A stretch of DNA of 64,000 nucleotides, taken from Oleiharenicola sp. Its GTDB lineage: Bacteria > Verrucomicrobiota > Verrucomicrobiia > Opitutales > Opitutaceae. The notes beneath the pieces were generated by a model that was not told where the DNA came from, made no database searches, and saw only the letters and a list, made by a program, of their open reading frames with translations. The DNA lies in the NCBI GenBank assembly GCA_025363455.1, contig JANYDW010000007.1, positions 62,001 to 126,000 of the forward strand, read 5' to 3'. Below, piece by piece: positions 35,353 to 43,837 of this stretch (position 1 is the first letter of the stretch; each line of letters starts with the position of its first letter). Both the position numbers and the translations under genes were made by a program.

Positions 35353-35456
35353 ACACACCCCGTCGCTTCGCGCCACCCCTCTTGATAGAGGGGACCCAAT
35401 CCCCGCCGTCGACAGTCCCCTCTATCAAGAGGGGTACCCGTCAGGGCGGGGTGTGT
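35353..35456. repeat. 104-bp palindromic element, ACACACCCCG family, copy 2 (nuoL-nuoM gap)
   Basis: Ends ACACACCCCG/CGGGGTGTGT and two long internal arms CCCCTCTTGATAGAGGGG and CCCCTCTATCAAGAGGGG that are exact reverse complements. Same length as 17051-17154. It lies between the nuoL stop (35337) and nuoM start (35476). Confidence 0.9.
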
Positions 35457-35475
35457 CGATCGTCACTTCACTTTC

Positions 35476-36999
35476 ATGATCGGTTCCAACGCCCAACTTC
35501 TGCAGCTCGCCATCGTCATCCCGCTTGGGGCGGCGCTCGTCATCGCGCTCGGGTTGCCCAAGCGATTCGGGACCAAGCTGGCTGGCGCGGCTTTCACTTT
35601 GCCCGCGCTGATCGCGCTCTGGCTTTGGGCCCAGTATCCCGCCGAGGGTGGCACAGGCTACCACTACCTGAGTTCAGTCGATTTGGGTCTCGGTTCCTTT
35701 GGCATCAACCTGAAGCTCGGCCTCAATGGCATTGCACTGCCAATGTTCCTGCTGGCCGCCATTGTCGGCCTGGCGGCCGGGCTCTTCGCGCTGCGTTCGC
35801 AGGCGGAGCGACTCAAGACCTACCTCCTGCTTCTGCTCATCATGCACGGCGGCCTGCTGGGCGTGTTCGCCTCGGTGGACATCTTCTTCTTCTATTTCTT
35901 CCACGAACTGGCCCTCATCCCGACGTTTATCATGGTTGGCATCTGGGGCGGGCGTGACCGCAACTACGCGGCGATGAAGATGACGATCTACCTCACGGTC
36001 GGCGCCATGCTGTCGTTGATCGGGCTCATTGCCATCTACGTGAAAAGCGGCGCGAACAGCTTTGACCTGATCGAGCTAAAGCGCGCCATCGCCGCGCAAG
36101 GCCTCGGCGCCGCAACCCAGAACAATATTTTCGGCGTCCTGATGTTTGGCTTCGGCATCCTCGTTTCGCTCTGGCCGCTGCACACCTGGGCACCACTGGG
36201 CTACGGGGCGGCGCCGAGCTCCACCGCCATGTTGCACGCCGGCGTGCTCAAGAAGTTCGGCCTGTACGGCCTGATCCAGATCGCGCTGCCGCTGCTGCCC
36301 GAGGGGGCGGCCCACTGGGCCTGGAAACTGGCCCTGCTCGCTGCATTCGGCAACGTGCTGGTCATCGGCTTCGTCACCATGGCCCAGCGCGATCTGAAAC
36401 AGATGCTCGGTTACAGCTCGGTCATGCACATGGGTTACTGCTTCCTCGGCATCGCGGCGCTCTCGACCCTCGGCACCGGCGGCGTGGTGCTGCTCATGGT
36501 GGCGCACGGCCTGTCCGTGGCACTGTTGTTCATGCTGGCGACCAGCATCCATCATCGGACGCACACCTTTGACCTGTCCGAAATGGGGGGATTGGCGCAG
36601 AAGACGCCCGTGCTCGCGGCCTTCTTCGTGGCCGCCACGATGGCCAGCATCGGCCTGCCGGGTTTCGCCAACTTCTGGGGCGAATTGACGGTCTTCGTGG
36701 CGCTGTGGAATGTCTCACCGTGGATCACCGCGGTCGCCGTGGCCGGCGTGGTTGTCTCAGCCATCTACGGCCTGCGCGCGGCGGCTCGGGTGTTTTTCGG
36801 TCAGCCAACCGAAGCCCTGCAGCGCGTCACGGCGGCGCATCCCCCCGCGGACCTCGATTGGGTTGAGCGTCTGCCCGCGCTGATTCTCCTGGCGGCGCTG
36901 CTGTTCTTTGGCTTCTACCCGAAGGCTCTGTCCCAGCCGGTGGACCAGGCGCTCACTCCGGCGAGCACGCTGTTCCGGTCGATCAATCACCACCGCTGA
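35476..36999 (+). CDS. nuoM: NADH-quinone oxidoreductase subunit M
   Basis: The ND4-type antiporter-like subunit, 507 residues and about 14 TM segments. FFYFFHELALIPTFIMVGIWGG carries the TM5 glutamate; WPLHTWAPLGYGAAPSSTAMLHAGVLKKFGLYG carries the TM7 lysine region (split: WPLHTWAPLG, SSTAMLHAGVLKKFG). It is followed 7 bases later by nuoN, with no repeat between them. Confidence 0.95.
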   Translation: MIGSNAQLLQLAIVIPLGAALVIALGLPKRFGTKLAGAAFTLPALIALWLWAQYPAEGGTGYHYLSSVDLGLGSFGINLKLGLNGIALPMFLLAAIVGLAAGLFALRSQAERLKTYLLLLLIMHGGLLGVFASVDIFFFYFFHELALIPTFIMVGIWGGRDRNYAAMKMTIYLTVGAMLSLIGLIAIYVKSGANSFDLIELKRAIAAQGLGAATQNNIFGVLMFGFGILVSLWPLHTWAPLGYGAAPSSTAMLHAGVLKKFGLYGLIQIALPLLPEGAAHWAWKLALLAAFGNVLVIGFVTMAQRDLKQMLGYSSVMHMGYCFLGIAALSTLGTGGVVLLMVAHGLSVALLFMLATSIHHRTHTFDLSEMGGLAQKTPVLAAFFVAATMASIGLPGFANFWGELTVFVALWNVSPWITAVAVAGVVVSAIYGLRAAARVFFGQPTEALQRVTAAHPPADLDWVERLPALILLAALLFFGFYPKALSQPVDQALTPASTLFRSINHHR

Positions 37000-37006
37000 T
37001 TTTCCC

Positions 37007-38521
37007 ATGTCCACGGAACTCCTCAAGCTCGTCGCCGGCTCCAACCAATGGTGGGCGCTCACGCCGGAAATCACGGTGGCCTGTGCCGCGTTGGCCCTGC
37101 TCGTGCTGGAGATTTTCCTGCCCAAGGAACAGCACCGCTTCATCCCGCATTTTGCCGTGGTGACCCTGGTCATGGTCCTGGGCAGTGTGGCTGTCACGTT
37201 CGAGCACGCCTGGCTCGGCGAACAGCTGTTCGGCGGACTCATCAAGTTGAGCCAGTTGGGTCAGATCGCCCGGGTATTCTTCCTGCTGTCGTCGTTGCTG
37301 GTCTGTTTCCTCGCCACGATCTGCCTGCCCCGCACCCGGATGCCCCGCGTCGAGTTCTACCACATCGTGCTGGTGGTGACGGCGGCGCTTATGCTCCTGG
37401 CGCAGAGCAACCACTTCGTGATGTTCTTCGTGGCCCTTGAGACGGTGACGATCGGATTCTACATTCTCGTCAGCTATTTCCGCGACAACGCCCTGACGCT
37501 GGAGGCCGGTCTGAAATACCTGGTGCTCGGCGCGCTCAGCTCGGCCATCATGCTCTTCGGCATCGTGCTGATTTACGGCGCGGTCGGCCGGGTGGAGATC
37601 GACGGGGTCGTGCACACGGGCTTTGAATACGGCGTCGTGGCCGATTTCCTCCGCCACAATCCGCACAACTTTCTCGCCACCGCCGGCGCGCTGCTCGTGC
37701 TTTGCGGCGTGGCCTTCAAGATCGGCGCGTTTCCCTTCCAGATCTGGATCCCCGATGTCTACCAAGGGGCGCCGACCCCGGTGACGGCGTTTCTCGCCGT
37801 CTCGTCCAAGGCGGCGGGCTTCGCCGTGCTGCTGACGCTCGTGCTTAACGTGTTCGCCCCGCTGTCGGCGGTGCTGGTACCGGTGCTGTCCGTGCTGGCG
37901 GCGGCCACGATCATCGCGGGCAACCTGGCCGCCCTGTCGCAGCGCAACGCCAAGCGCCTGATGGGTCTGTCCGGCGTTTCGCATGCCGGCTATCTGCTGA
38001 TGGGCGTGATTGCCGCGCTGAGCGTCCCGGCGGCGGCCAACGCCGTGTGGTTTTACCTCTTCACCTACCTGCTGGCTTCGATGGCGGTGTTCGGCGTGAT
38101 GGCCCACTTGGCCGGCGCGGACGATACACATCAAGAGCTCGACCATTACGAAAAAATCGCCCGAGAGCGGCCCCTGCTGGGCGCCGTGTTGGCCGTGGGC
38201 CTTGGTTCGCTCGCGGGCATCCCACCACTCGCCGGCTTCATGGGGAAACTATTGATCTTCGTCGCGGCCTTCCAGGCGCACCTCTACGGGCTGCTGGCTG
38301 TGGCCATCGGCGGCGTGGTGCTCTCGATCTATTACTACTTTGGCTGGATCAAGGCGGCCTGGTTCGAGACCTGGTCGCTCAATCCCGCCGGCTCCGAGGT
38401 TTCCGTCCGTCCGGTCACCGTCCCGTCGTGGATCGGCCGCACGGTCCTGACCGCGCTGGCCCTCGCCACGGTGCTGCTTGGTTTCTACCAGGAACCGCTG
38501 ACGAGCTGGCTGATGAAGTAG
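37007..38521 (+). CDS. nuoN: NADH-quinone oxidoreductase subunit N
   Basis: The ND2-type antiporter-like subunit and last gene of the operon, 504 residues. The ATG at 37007 (MSTELLKLVAGSNQWWALTPE) follows the nuoM stop closely. Conserved FKIGAFPFQIWIPDVYQGAPTPVTAFLA (split: KIGAFPFQIWIPDVY, GAPTPVTAFLAVSSKAAGF) contains the TM7/8 lysines. No terminator hairpin is obvious downstream. Confidence 0.95.
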   Translation: MSTELLKLVAGSNQWWALTPEITVACAALALLVLEIFLPKEQHRFIPHFAVVTLVMVLGSVAVTFEHAWLGEQLFGGLIKLSQLGQIARVFFLLSSLLVCFLATICLPRTRMPRVEFYHIVLVVTAALMLLAQSNHFVMFFVALETVTIGFYILVSYFRDNALTLEAGLKYLVLGALSSAIMLFGIVLIYGAVGRVEIDGVVHTGFEYGVVADFLRHNPHNFLATAGALLVLCGVAFKIGAFPFQIWIPDVYQGAPTPVTAFLAVSSKAAGFAVLLTLVLNVFAPLSAVLVPVLSVLAAATIIAGNLAALSQRNAKRLMGLSGVSHAGYLLMGVIAALSVPAAANAVWFYLFTYLLASMAVFGVMAHLAGADDTHQELDHYEKIARERPLLGAVLAVGLGSLAGIPPLAGFMGKLLIFVAAFQAHLYGLLAVAIGGVVLSIYYYFGWIKAAWFETWSLNPAGSEVSVRPVTVPSWIGRTVLTALALATVLLGFYQEPLTSWLMK

Positions 38522-38567
38522 GTTCGTCGAGAAACAATAACCCGCCTCCTGCTGAAGAATCTTGGCT

Positions 38568-39227
38568 ATGATTACACGCGTGAGCAGCCTCTTAGTGGTC
38601 GTTTCGGTCACAGGGCTTGCTGGTTGCAGCGGTTATGTTCCGGGCGATGCGGCCCACAACCTTGGCCACCCGGTGGAGGCGAGGGAAATATATGAATCCA
38701 AATATAAAGCGGGAAGTCAGGCGGCTGGCCTGCGGCTGGCCGAAATGTATGCCGCCGGAATGGGGGGCGCGGCTGATCCGAAAAAAGCAGTAGCAGTCTA
38801 TGAAGAACTCGCGGCCCAGGGAGTTGTTGCCGCGGAACACAATCTGGGCTACTGTCACGAGTATGGCTTGGGTATACCCGTGGACTATCAGCAAGCGGCA
38901 ATTTGGTATGAGAAAGCAGCCCATCACCGCTATGTTCCCGCGATCTACAATCTTGGAACACTTTACGCCAACGAGCGGCTTATGCCGAAGAATGATGTCG
39001 AAGGGTTGACCCTCCTGCTTGAGGCGGCGGAATTGGGAAAGGGCAGGCCCGACGAAAAAGCACGCTTCATCTGTGAAGATCCTCCCGGGCATCGCCACCG
39101 GCTCATTGCGCGGATGAGCCCAACCGAAGTCAGCCTGGCCAGAAAGCAGGCCGGAGAGAGAACCAAGGAGTTTCGCCAGAGACCCGAGGCAGCGAATGGC
39201 CTAGAAGATGTAGGCAAGGTGAAATGA
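38568..39227 (+). CDS. Sel1-repeat lipoprotein
   Basis: A 219-residue exported protein. Signal and lipobox: MITRVSSLLVVVSVTGLAGC with C20. Three or so Sel1-like repeats follow, for example AGLRLAEMYAAGMGGAADPKKAVAVYEEL, split as LAEMYAAGMGG and DPKKAVAVYEEL, then HNLGYCHEYGLGIPVDYQQAAIWYEKAA. Such repeats mediate protein contacts in the envelope. The base composition is less GC-rich than the neighbours, which may indicate later acquisition. An in-frame TTG lies 2 codons upstream; I chose the ATG. Function unknown. Confidence 0.82.
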   Translation: MITRVSSLLVVVSVTGLAGCSGYVPGDAAHNLGHPVEAREIYESKYKAGSQAAGLRLAEMYAAGMGGAADPKKAVAVYEELAAQGVVAAEHNLGYCHEYGLGIPVDYQQAAIWYEKAAHHRYVPAIYNLGTLYANERLMPKNDVEGLTLLLEAAELGKGRPDEKARFICEDPPGHRHRLIARMSPTEVSLARKQAGERTKEFRQRPEAANGLEDVGKVK

Positions 39228-39326
39228 AGCCGGCTGGAGTGAATTGCGACAGGACGGAAGAAGCAGCGCGAGGCGCTTATTTCCTTCGCACCGGCGGGCG
39301 AATCTGTTTCGTGTGAGCTTCCCTTC

Positions 39327-40673
39327 ATGAAAGTTACCGGACTCGCCATCGTGCCGCCGCCTGCGGCCGCCGCCCTCCCCAAGGTCACCCCCGAATTGCT
39401 CGCCTCCGTCCTTGCCCGCTACTCGCGGAGCAACGAGGGCATCGGCAAGATCATGGAGAAGGTGGATCTCGCCAATCCGGACGAGTCCATCGACCGCATT
39501 TTGAAGTTCGTGGACTACGGCCATGCCTCGATCGGCGGCCTGACCGGCGGCCTGGCGATCGCGCTCGATGACGTCTCGATGTGGCTCGCCTACAAGATTT
39601 TTGAGATCGCCCAAATGGCGGACGGCCAGGAATCGAGCACGCGGTACATCACGATGTCGGCGGCTAACCTGCCGTTGGCGGAAGAGATTGGGGTTCCGCC
39701 TGACCTCGCGCCCCGCTGGTCCGCGCTGATGGCGAAAGCGTTTGCCGCCTATCACGCGGAATACACCCGGCTCGACCAGGCTGCGCTGGCAAATCCGGGA
39801 CTCGTGCGTCTGCCCAAGGACGCCAAGCCCGGCGTCGTCACGCGCCTCCGGAAAAACTACGCCCTCGACCGCGCCCGCTACTTCATCCCGCTCGCCACGC
39901 GCACCAACCTCGGGCTCGTGCAGAGCTCGCGCATGTGGGCGGCGACGGTAAAACACCTCGACTCGCTGCCGATGCCTGAGGCTCAGGCGGCGGCGAAACT
40001 CATTCGCGACGAGCTCCTCAAGATGTCCCCGCGGCTCATGCGCCACAGCTTTGCCGAGCCGTCCTTCCAGGCCCAGGCGCAGCAGGAGCTGGCGGAGAGC
40101 CTCAAGCTCGGTCTGGTCCGGCTCTCGACCAAGCCGCTGGCCGACGAGATCTGGGTGAAGACCGACCGTGACTCGCCTCCTTGGCTGCGCGAGGAGCAGC
40201 CGCTGGCCGAGGCGTTGCGCCACCGCGCCAACCGCTATGGGTACCAGGGCAAGGCCACCCGGCGCATGCGCGTGACCTTTGCCTGGAACAACATGGCGGT
40301 CGCCGAGCTGCGGGATCTCAATCGCCACCGAACCGGCCACCGCTACACGCCGCTGATCCAGGCCGGGTTTTATCTGCCGCCCGAGATCGCTCACGCACCG
40401 CACCAGGCCCTGCTCGACGAACAGGCGGCTCTGACCCGCGAGCTCATGCAGCGGGGCTCAGCGGCGTATGTGTATACCCTGTTGCTGGGGGCTCAGACAC
40501 CGTTCGAGCACAGCACGCACGCCGACAAGTTCATCTATGAGGCCGAGCTGCGCACCGGGATGGGGGCGCACTTTCGTTATGCGGAGCACCTCAGCGCCGT
40601 GCTGCGTGAATTCATCCGGCAGGTGCCGGAGGCGAAAGACTGGGTCATAGAAGGTACGGCCGAGCCAGAATAG
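39327..40673 (+). CDS. thyX: Double-domain ThyX-like flavin-dependent thymidylate synthase
   Basis: Would methylate dUMP to dTMP with FAD and methylene-THF. At 448 residues it is about twice a normal ThyX (about 220) and looks like two ThyX halves. The N half (about 1-230) has GHASIGGL, then QESSTRYITM at 101-110 and LDRARYFIPLATRTNLGLVQ-like helix (180-199), but lacks the RHR motif. The C half (about 230-448) has RHR at 333-335 (DLNRHRTGHRYTPL) but lacks the S-x-RY part. The motif is thus divided between halves. I know a similar long ThyX in Chlamydia. Most likely a pseudo-dimer; whether it is active is unproven. Confidence 0.8.
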   Translation: MKVTGLAIVPPPAAAALPKVTPELLASVLARYSRSNEGIGKIMEKVDLANPDESIDRILKFVDYGHASIGGLTGGLAIALDDVSMWLAYKIFEIAQMADGQESSTRYITMSAANLPLAEEIGVPPDLAPRWSALMAKAFAAYHAEYTRLDQAALANPGLVRLPKDAKPGVVTRLRKNYALDRARYFIPLATRTNLGLVQSSRMWAATVKHLDSLPMPEAQAAAKLIRDELLKMSPRLMRHSFAEPSFQAQAQQELAESLKLGLVRLSTKPLADEIWVKTDRDSPPWLREEQPLAEALRHRANRYGYQGKATRRMRVTFAWNNMAVAELRDLNRHRTGHRYTPLIQAGFYLPPEIAHAPHQALLDEQAALTRELMQRGSAAYVYTLLLGAQTPFEHSTHADKFIYEAELRTGMGAHFRYAEHLSAVLREFIRQVPEAKDWVIEGTAEPE

Positions 40674-40836
40674 GCTTGCCGCTTTTTGGGCCAGTAACGA
40701 CCCTTTGGGCAGTGCCGTTGCCCATGCCAAGTCGAGCAATAATCAGCACCGGGTTTGTCCTGATCGGCACCCTGTCCGGGTTGGCGACCTTGTTGAATCC
40801 CGTCGCGGCGAAGGTCGTGGCCGGCCCGTGAACAGC

Positions 40837-41616
40837 ATGAGCGGTACTTTCAAAGTCCTCCAGTTCAACATGCAGTTTGGGCAACCTTGGGACGATGCCT
40901 ATCCCGACCACGCCCCGATCCGTCTGCAGGCCACAATCGACGAGATCCGCGCCCACGATGCCGATATTTTCATGCTGCAGGAAGTCGAGCAGGCCATGCC
41001 GGGCGGAAAACAGGCCCAGCCCCCGCCGCATTACTCGCAGCTCCAGCGCGAATTCAAGGACTACGACAGTTATTTCTCCTATCCCAAGCCGGATGCGCGT
41101 GAGCTGCCCTTCGGGATCGGGCTGGCCATTTTTTCCAAGACGCCCCTGCAGGAGCACATCTGCGAGAACCTGCCTTCGCCCCCGGTGGAGTTTGATTTTT
41201 TCGGCGAAAAGAAAACTCCCACCGACCGCCTGCTCATCGGCGTGACCACCATGGTGGCCGGACGAAAAGTACGGCTGTTCAACACCCACTTGCTGGCGTT
41301 TTTCATGCTGAAGTCCAGCAGCGAGACCCATCTTGAGCAGCGCAAACTGGTCGAGGAGCAATTACGCGCCACCGCCGGCATGCCGACCCTGCTCACTGGC
41401 GATTTCAACGTGAGCAAGCACCAGTCGCTCATCCAGCAGTTTGCCGATGCCGGTTATCAGACGGTGCAGTCAACCGAGACCACCTGGCGCCGGCGGCCCT
41501 ACGTGCTCGACCACATTTTCTACAACGATTGGCTCAAGCCCATCAAGTGGGAGGTCAAGCCCACGCCCTCGTCGGACCATCATGTCCTGACGGCCGAATT
41601 CGAGTTTGTGAAGTAG
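40837..41616 (+). CDS. Endonuclease/exonuclease/phosphatase-family hydrolase
   Basis: A 259-residue EEP-superfamily enzyme. The start ATG at 40837 (MSGTFKVLQFNMQFG) begins right at the first conserved strand; a GTG 9 bases upstream is an alternative. Metal and catalytic motifs: FNMQFG (Asn), MLQEVEQ (Glu), LLTGDFNVSKH (Asp, Asn) and SSDHHVLTAEF (Asp-His). No signal peptide. The superfamily covers DNA repair nucleases, inositol phosphatases and sphingomyelinases, so the substrate is not predictable. The stop TAG is 4 bases before the 56-bp element. Confidence 0.85.
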   Translation: MSGTFKVLQFNMQFGQPWDDAYPDHAPIRLQATIDEIRAHDADIFMLQEVEQAMPGGKQAQPPPHYSQLQREFKDYDSYFSYPKPDARELPFGIGLAIFSKTPLQEHICENLPSPPVEFDFFGEKKTPTDRLLIGVTTMVAGRKVRLFNTHLLAFFMLKSSSETHLEQRKLVEEQLRATAGMPTLLTGDFNVSKHQSLIQQFADAGYQTVQSTETTWRRRPYVLDHIFYNDWLKPIKWEVKPTPSSDHHVLTAEFEFVK

Positions 41617-41619
41617 GCG

Positions 41620-41675
41620 GGTAGGGCGGCGAGTCCCTTCGCCGCCGCGGCGCGGAACGGAGTCCGCGCCCTACC
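41620..41675. repeat. 56-bp GTAG...CTAC element, family A; supplies a stop codon
   Basis: GGTAG; GGCGGCGA-GTCCCT-TCGCCGCC; GC; GGCGCGGA-ACGGAG-TCCGCGCC; CTACC. Same 5-8-6-8-2-8-6-8-5 layout as 17820 and 63096. Turned round, its GGCGCGGA lobe matches the first lobe of the 17820 element exactly. Its minus-strand GGTAG end gives the TAG stop of the small coiled-coil gene. Confidence 0.92.
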
Positions 41676-41955
41676 GTTTGGAGCGCCGCACGCGTTCCTT
41701 CTCCTCCTCGCGTTCCTCCTCGAGTCGCGCCTTCTCGCTGGAGATCTGCTTTCGGATCTTGTCCGCCTCGTCGAGTTTCCGGGCCGCGAGCACCTCCCCC
41801 AGTTGCTGTTTCAGGAAAATCTCGCGCTCGGCGAGCTTGCCCTGGTAGACGCGGTCGATCTCGGCCAGCCGGGCCTTTTGCTCCGCGTTCAGCGGGGCGG
41901 CGGCGGGCTCGGCTTTGGCCAAGCGTTCCATGGCGAGTTCGTAGGCGCTCTTCAT
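41671..41955 (-). CDS. Small coiled-coil protein
   Basis: A 94-residue protein that is almost entirely predicted helix, with a very charged second half (KIRKQISSEKARLEEEREEE) and a basic end (VRRSKR). It has no signal peptide and no known motif. It begins MKSAYELAMERLAKAEP, which resembles the N-terminus of small conserved proteins I have seen in verrucomicrobia and planctomycetes. An AGGAGG Shine-Dalgarno-like sequence is not seen on the minus strand. Its stop codon comes from the palindromic element at 41620-41675. Function unknown. Confidence 0.7.
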   Translation of the reverse strand: MKSAYELAMERLAKAEPAAAPLNAEQKARLAEIDRVYQGKLAEREIFLKQQLGEVLAARKLDEADKIRKQISSEKARLEEEREEEKERVRRSKR

Positions 41956-42015
41956 GAAGGAGGGTTAAACCATGAAATGCCCGGAGCGCACGGAAAAATT
42001 AGACCAAAACAGATT

Positions 42016-42082
42016 GCCCGCCAATGACGCGAATTCTTGCGAATCAGGATCGATTGGCGTGCATTCGCGTGGTTCGCGGGCG
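42016..42082. repeat. Palindromic element, CGCGAATCAC family, comEC 3' side
   Basis: Left arm GCCCGCCAATGACGCGAAT and right arm ATTCGCGTGGTTCGCGGGC pair imperfectly, with GCGAATC...GATTGGCGTGC inside. It ends 5 bases from the comEC stop codon, between comEC and the small coiled-coil gene. Confidence 0.75.
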
Positions 42083-42086
42083 GTTG

Positions 42087-43730
42087 CTACCCGAACTTCA
42101 CGCCAAAAATAACCAGCAGCACCAACACGACGAAGGGCGGCCAGTAGCCGCCGTATCGGCGCGACCAACGCCCGGCGGCGCCCGCGAGCATCACGGCCGT
42201 CAACAGGACCAGTGACACCGGAGCCAGCCAATCTGCACGAAACCGGGCGATGAAAAACATCCCGGGTAGGTTGATACCGTGCTGCAGCAACCAGTCCGCC
42301 ACCTTGATAATCGCAGCGGCGACCAGGTTGCAGAGAGCGCTGAGCGGCAGCAGACCCACCAGGCCACAGACGAGGGAGATGAAGCCCGCGATCATGGCGG
42401 CCGAGGAGAGCGGGATGATAACCAGGTTGGCCAGCAGCGAACCTGGAGAGAAGAGGCCGAAAAAACCGATGCCGGAAGGGACACTCGCCAGAAACGCGGT
42501 CCAGCAGGCAGCAGCGGCCCCAATTAGCCACCGGCCCCGTGCGTCTATGGCGTGGTGCCACCAGCGCCAGTCCACCTTGGGGAGGAGGGCGAAGGGTTTC
42601 CAACGGGAGAGCCACTGTTCGGTGAGAGGCCGGCTCATGACGATGAGGGCCGCCACGACGGAATAGGACATCTGGAAGCCGGTGCTGAACAGTTGCAGCG
42701 GGTCGAGCAACAGGGTGACCAGGGCCGACGCAGTGAGCGCGGCGAAGGCGTTGCCCGGCAGCCGGAAGACGTGCGAGGAAAGCAGGAACGCGGTCATCAC
42801 GAAGGACCGCAGGGCGGGCGAACTGGCGCCGGTTATCTGCACGTAAAGCCACAGCACTCCCAGGGTGACGGCTACTGCCGGCGGGCGTGGCACGCGCAGG
42901 AGGCGGAGACAGCCCTGCAAAGCCATGGCGATCACCCCGACGTGCAGCCCGCTGACGGAAAAAATGTGGAAGGTGCCGCTGCGCATGAAGGCATTCTGCT
43001 GTTCGGGACTCAGCACCGCCTTCTCGCCGAGCAATATGCCGAGGTAGAGCGAGAGGGTTTCCGGGTACGCGGCCAGTCCGTGACTAAGAATGGACTTCAG
43101 CCGATCCTGCGCGGCGCCGCAGAACACCTGGAACCGGCCCGGCGGGGTCACTTCGCGTTGTAGCCTGGCCCGGGTGAGGCGGTGGCGGATGCCGAGGTTG
43201 GCCAGGTAGTCGTTGAAGCCACCGGCGGACTGGTCGCGGGATAATGGTTCGAGGACACCCTGGATCAGGTACCGGCCCGAGCGCAGAGGCGTCAGGCTGA
43301 TCCGCCGGATGGCGGAGTAATAGACGCGCCGGCCGACCAGCTCGCGATCATACTCGCCGGTGGTGACGATGGTGGCCAGCCCGGTCAGGTTGCGGGCCCG
43401 GGGCGCAACAGGAAATGGCTGCCAGACTTCCAAGGTGACGGTGATCTCGCGGGGCGGACGGGATTCCCACTGGTGCAAGCCGGGATAGCGGGTGTGGAGA
43501 AGCACAAAGCCACTGAGCCCGACCGAAACAAAGAGGCAGGTCATCCAGAGCTTGGTCCGGTCAAACCAAGCCACTCCGAGTGCGACGAGTCCCGCACAAC
43601 CTGCGCCCACGACGAAGGGCCACAGCCCGCAGGCTGGCGCGGGCCATTGCTGCGCGACGGCCAGCCCGGCCATCAAGGGCACGAGCAGCCACAGGAGCGG
43701 GGCGCGAAGTTGCAGAGCGGGCGAGGGCAT
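42087..43730 (-). CDS. comEC: ComEC/Rec2-type DNA uptake channel, no metallo-beta-lactamase domain
   Basis: A membrane protein of 547 residues from the ATG at 43730 (MPSPALQLRAPLLWLLVPLMAG). The N-terminal part has TM segments and an OB-like DUF4131 region (about 60-200), then the Competence domain (about 210-480) with FMRSGTFHIFSVSGLHVGV. Full-length ComEC is 700-800 residues and ends in a metallo-beta-lactamase-like domain; here the protein ends after the TM region, with no HxHxDH motif. It could still import single-stranded DNA with a separate nuclease. Divergent from rarA across 107 bases. Confidence 0.85.
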   Translation of the reverse strand: MPSPALQLRAPLLWLLVPLMAGLAVAQQWPAPACGLWPFVVGAGCAGLVALGVAWFDRTKLWMTCLFVSVGLSGFVLLHTRYPGLHQWESRPPREITVTLEVWQPFPVAPRARNLTGLATIVTTGEYDRELVGRRVYYSAIRRISLTPLRSGRYLIQGVLEPLSRDQSAGGFNDYLANLGIRHRLTRARLQREVTPPGRFQVFCGAAQDRLKSILSHGLAAYPETLSLYLGILLGEKAVLSPEQQNAFMRSGTFHIFSVSGLHVGVIAMALQGCLRLLRVPRPPAVAVTLGVLWLYVQITGASSPALRSFVMTAFLLSSHVFRLPGNAFAALTASALVTLLLDPLQLFSTGFQMSYSVVAALIVMSRPLTEQWLSRWKPFALLPKVDWRWWHHAIDARGRWLIGAAAACWTAFLASVPSGIGFFGLFSPGSLLANLVIIPLSSAAMIAGFISLVCGLVGLLPLSALCNLVAAAIIKVADWLLQHGINLPGMFFIARFRADWLAPVSLVLLTAVMLAGAAGRWSRRYGGYWPPFVVLVLLVIFGVKFG

Positions 43731-43837
43731 CGATCGGGACTGCGCCCTGGCCCGGCGCTGGCAGGTAAAGAGCAGCACGATTGGCCCCCGCCTTCAAACT
43801 TGTTTCTCCCTTGGTGCGGCGCACACTGCCCGGACCC

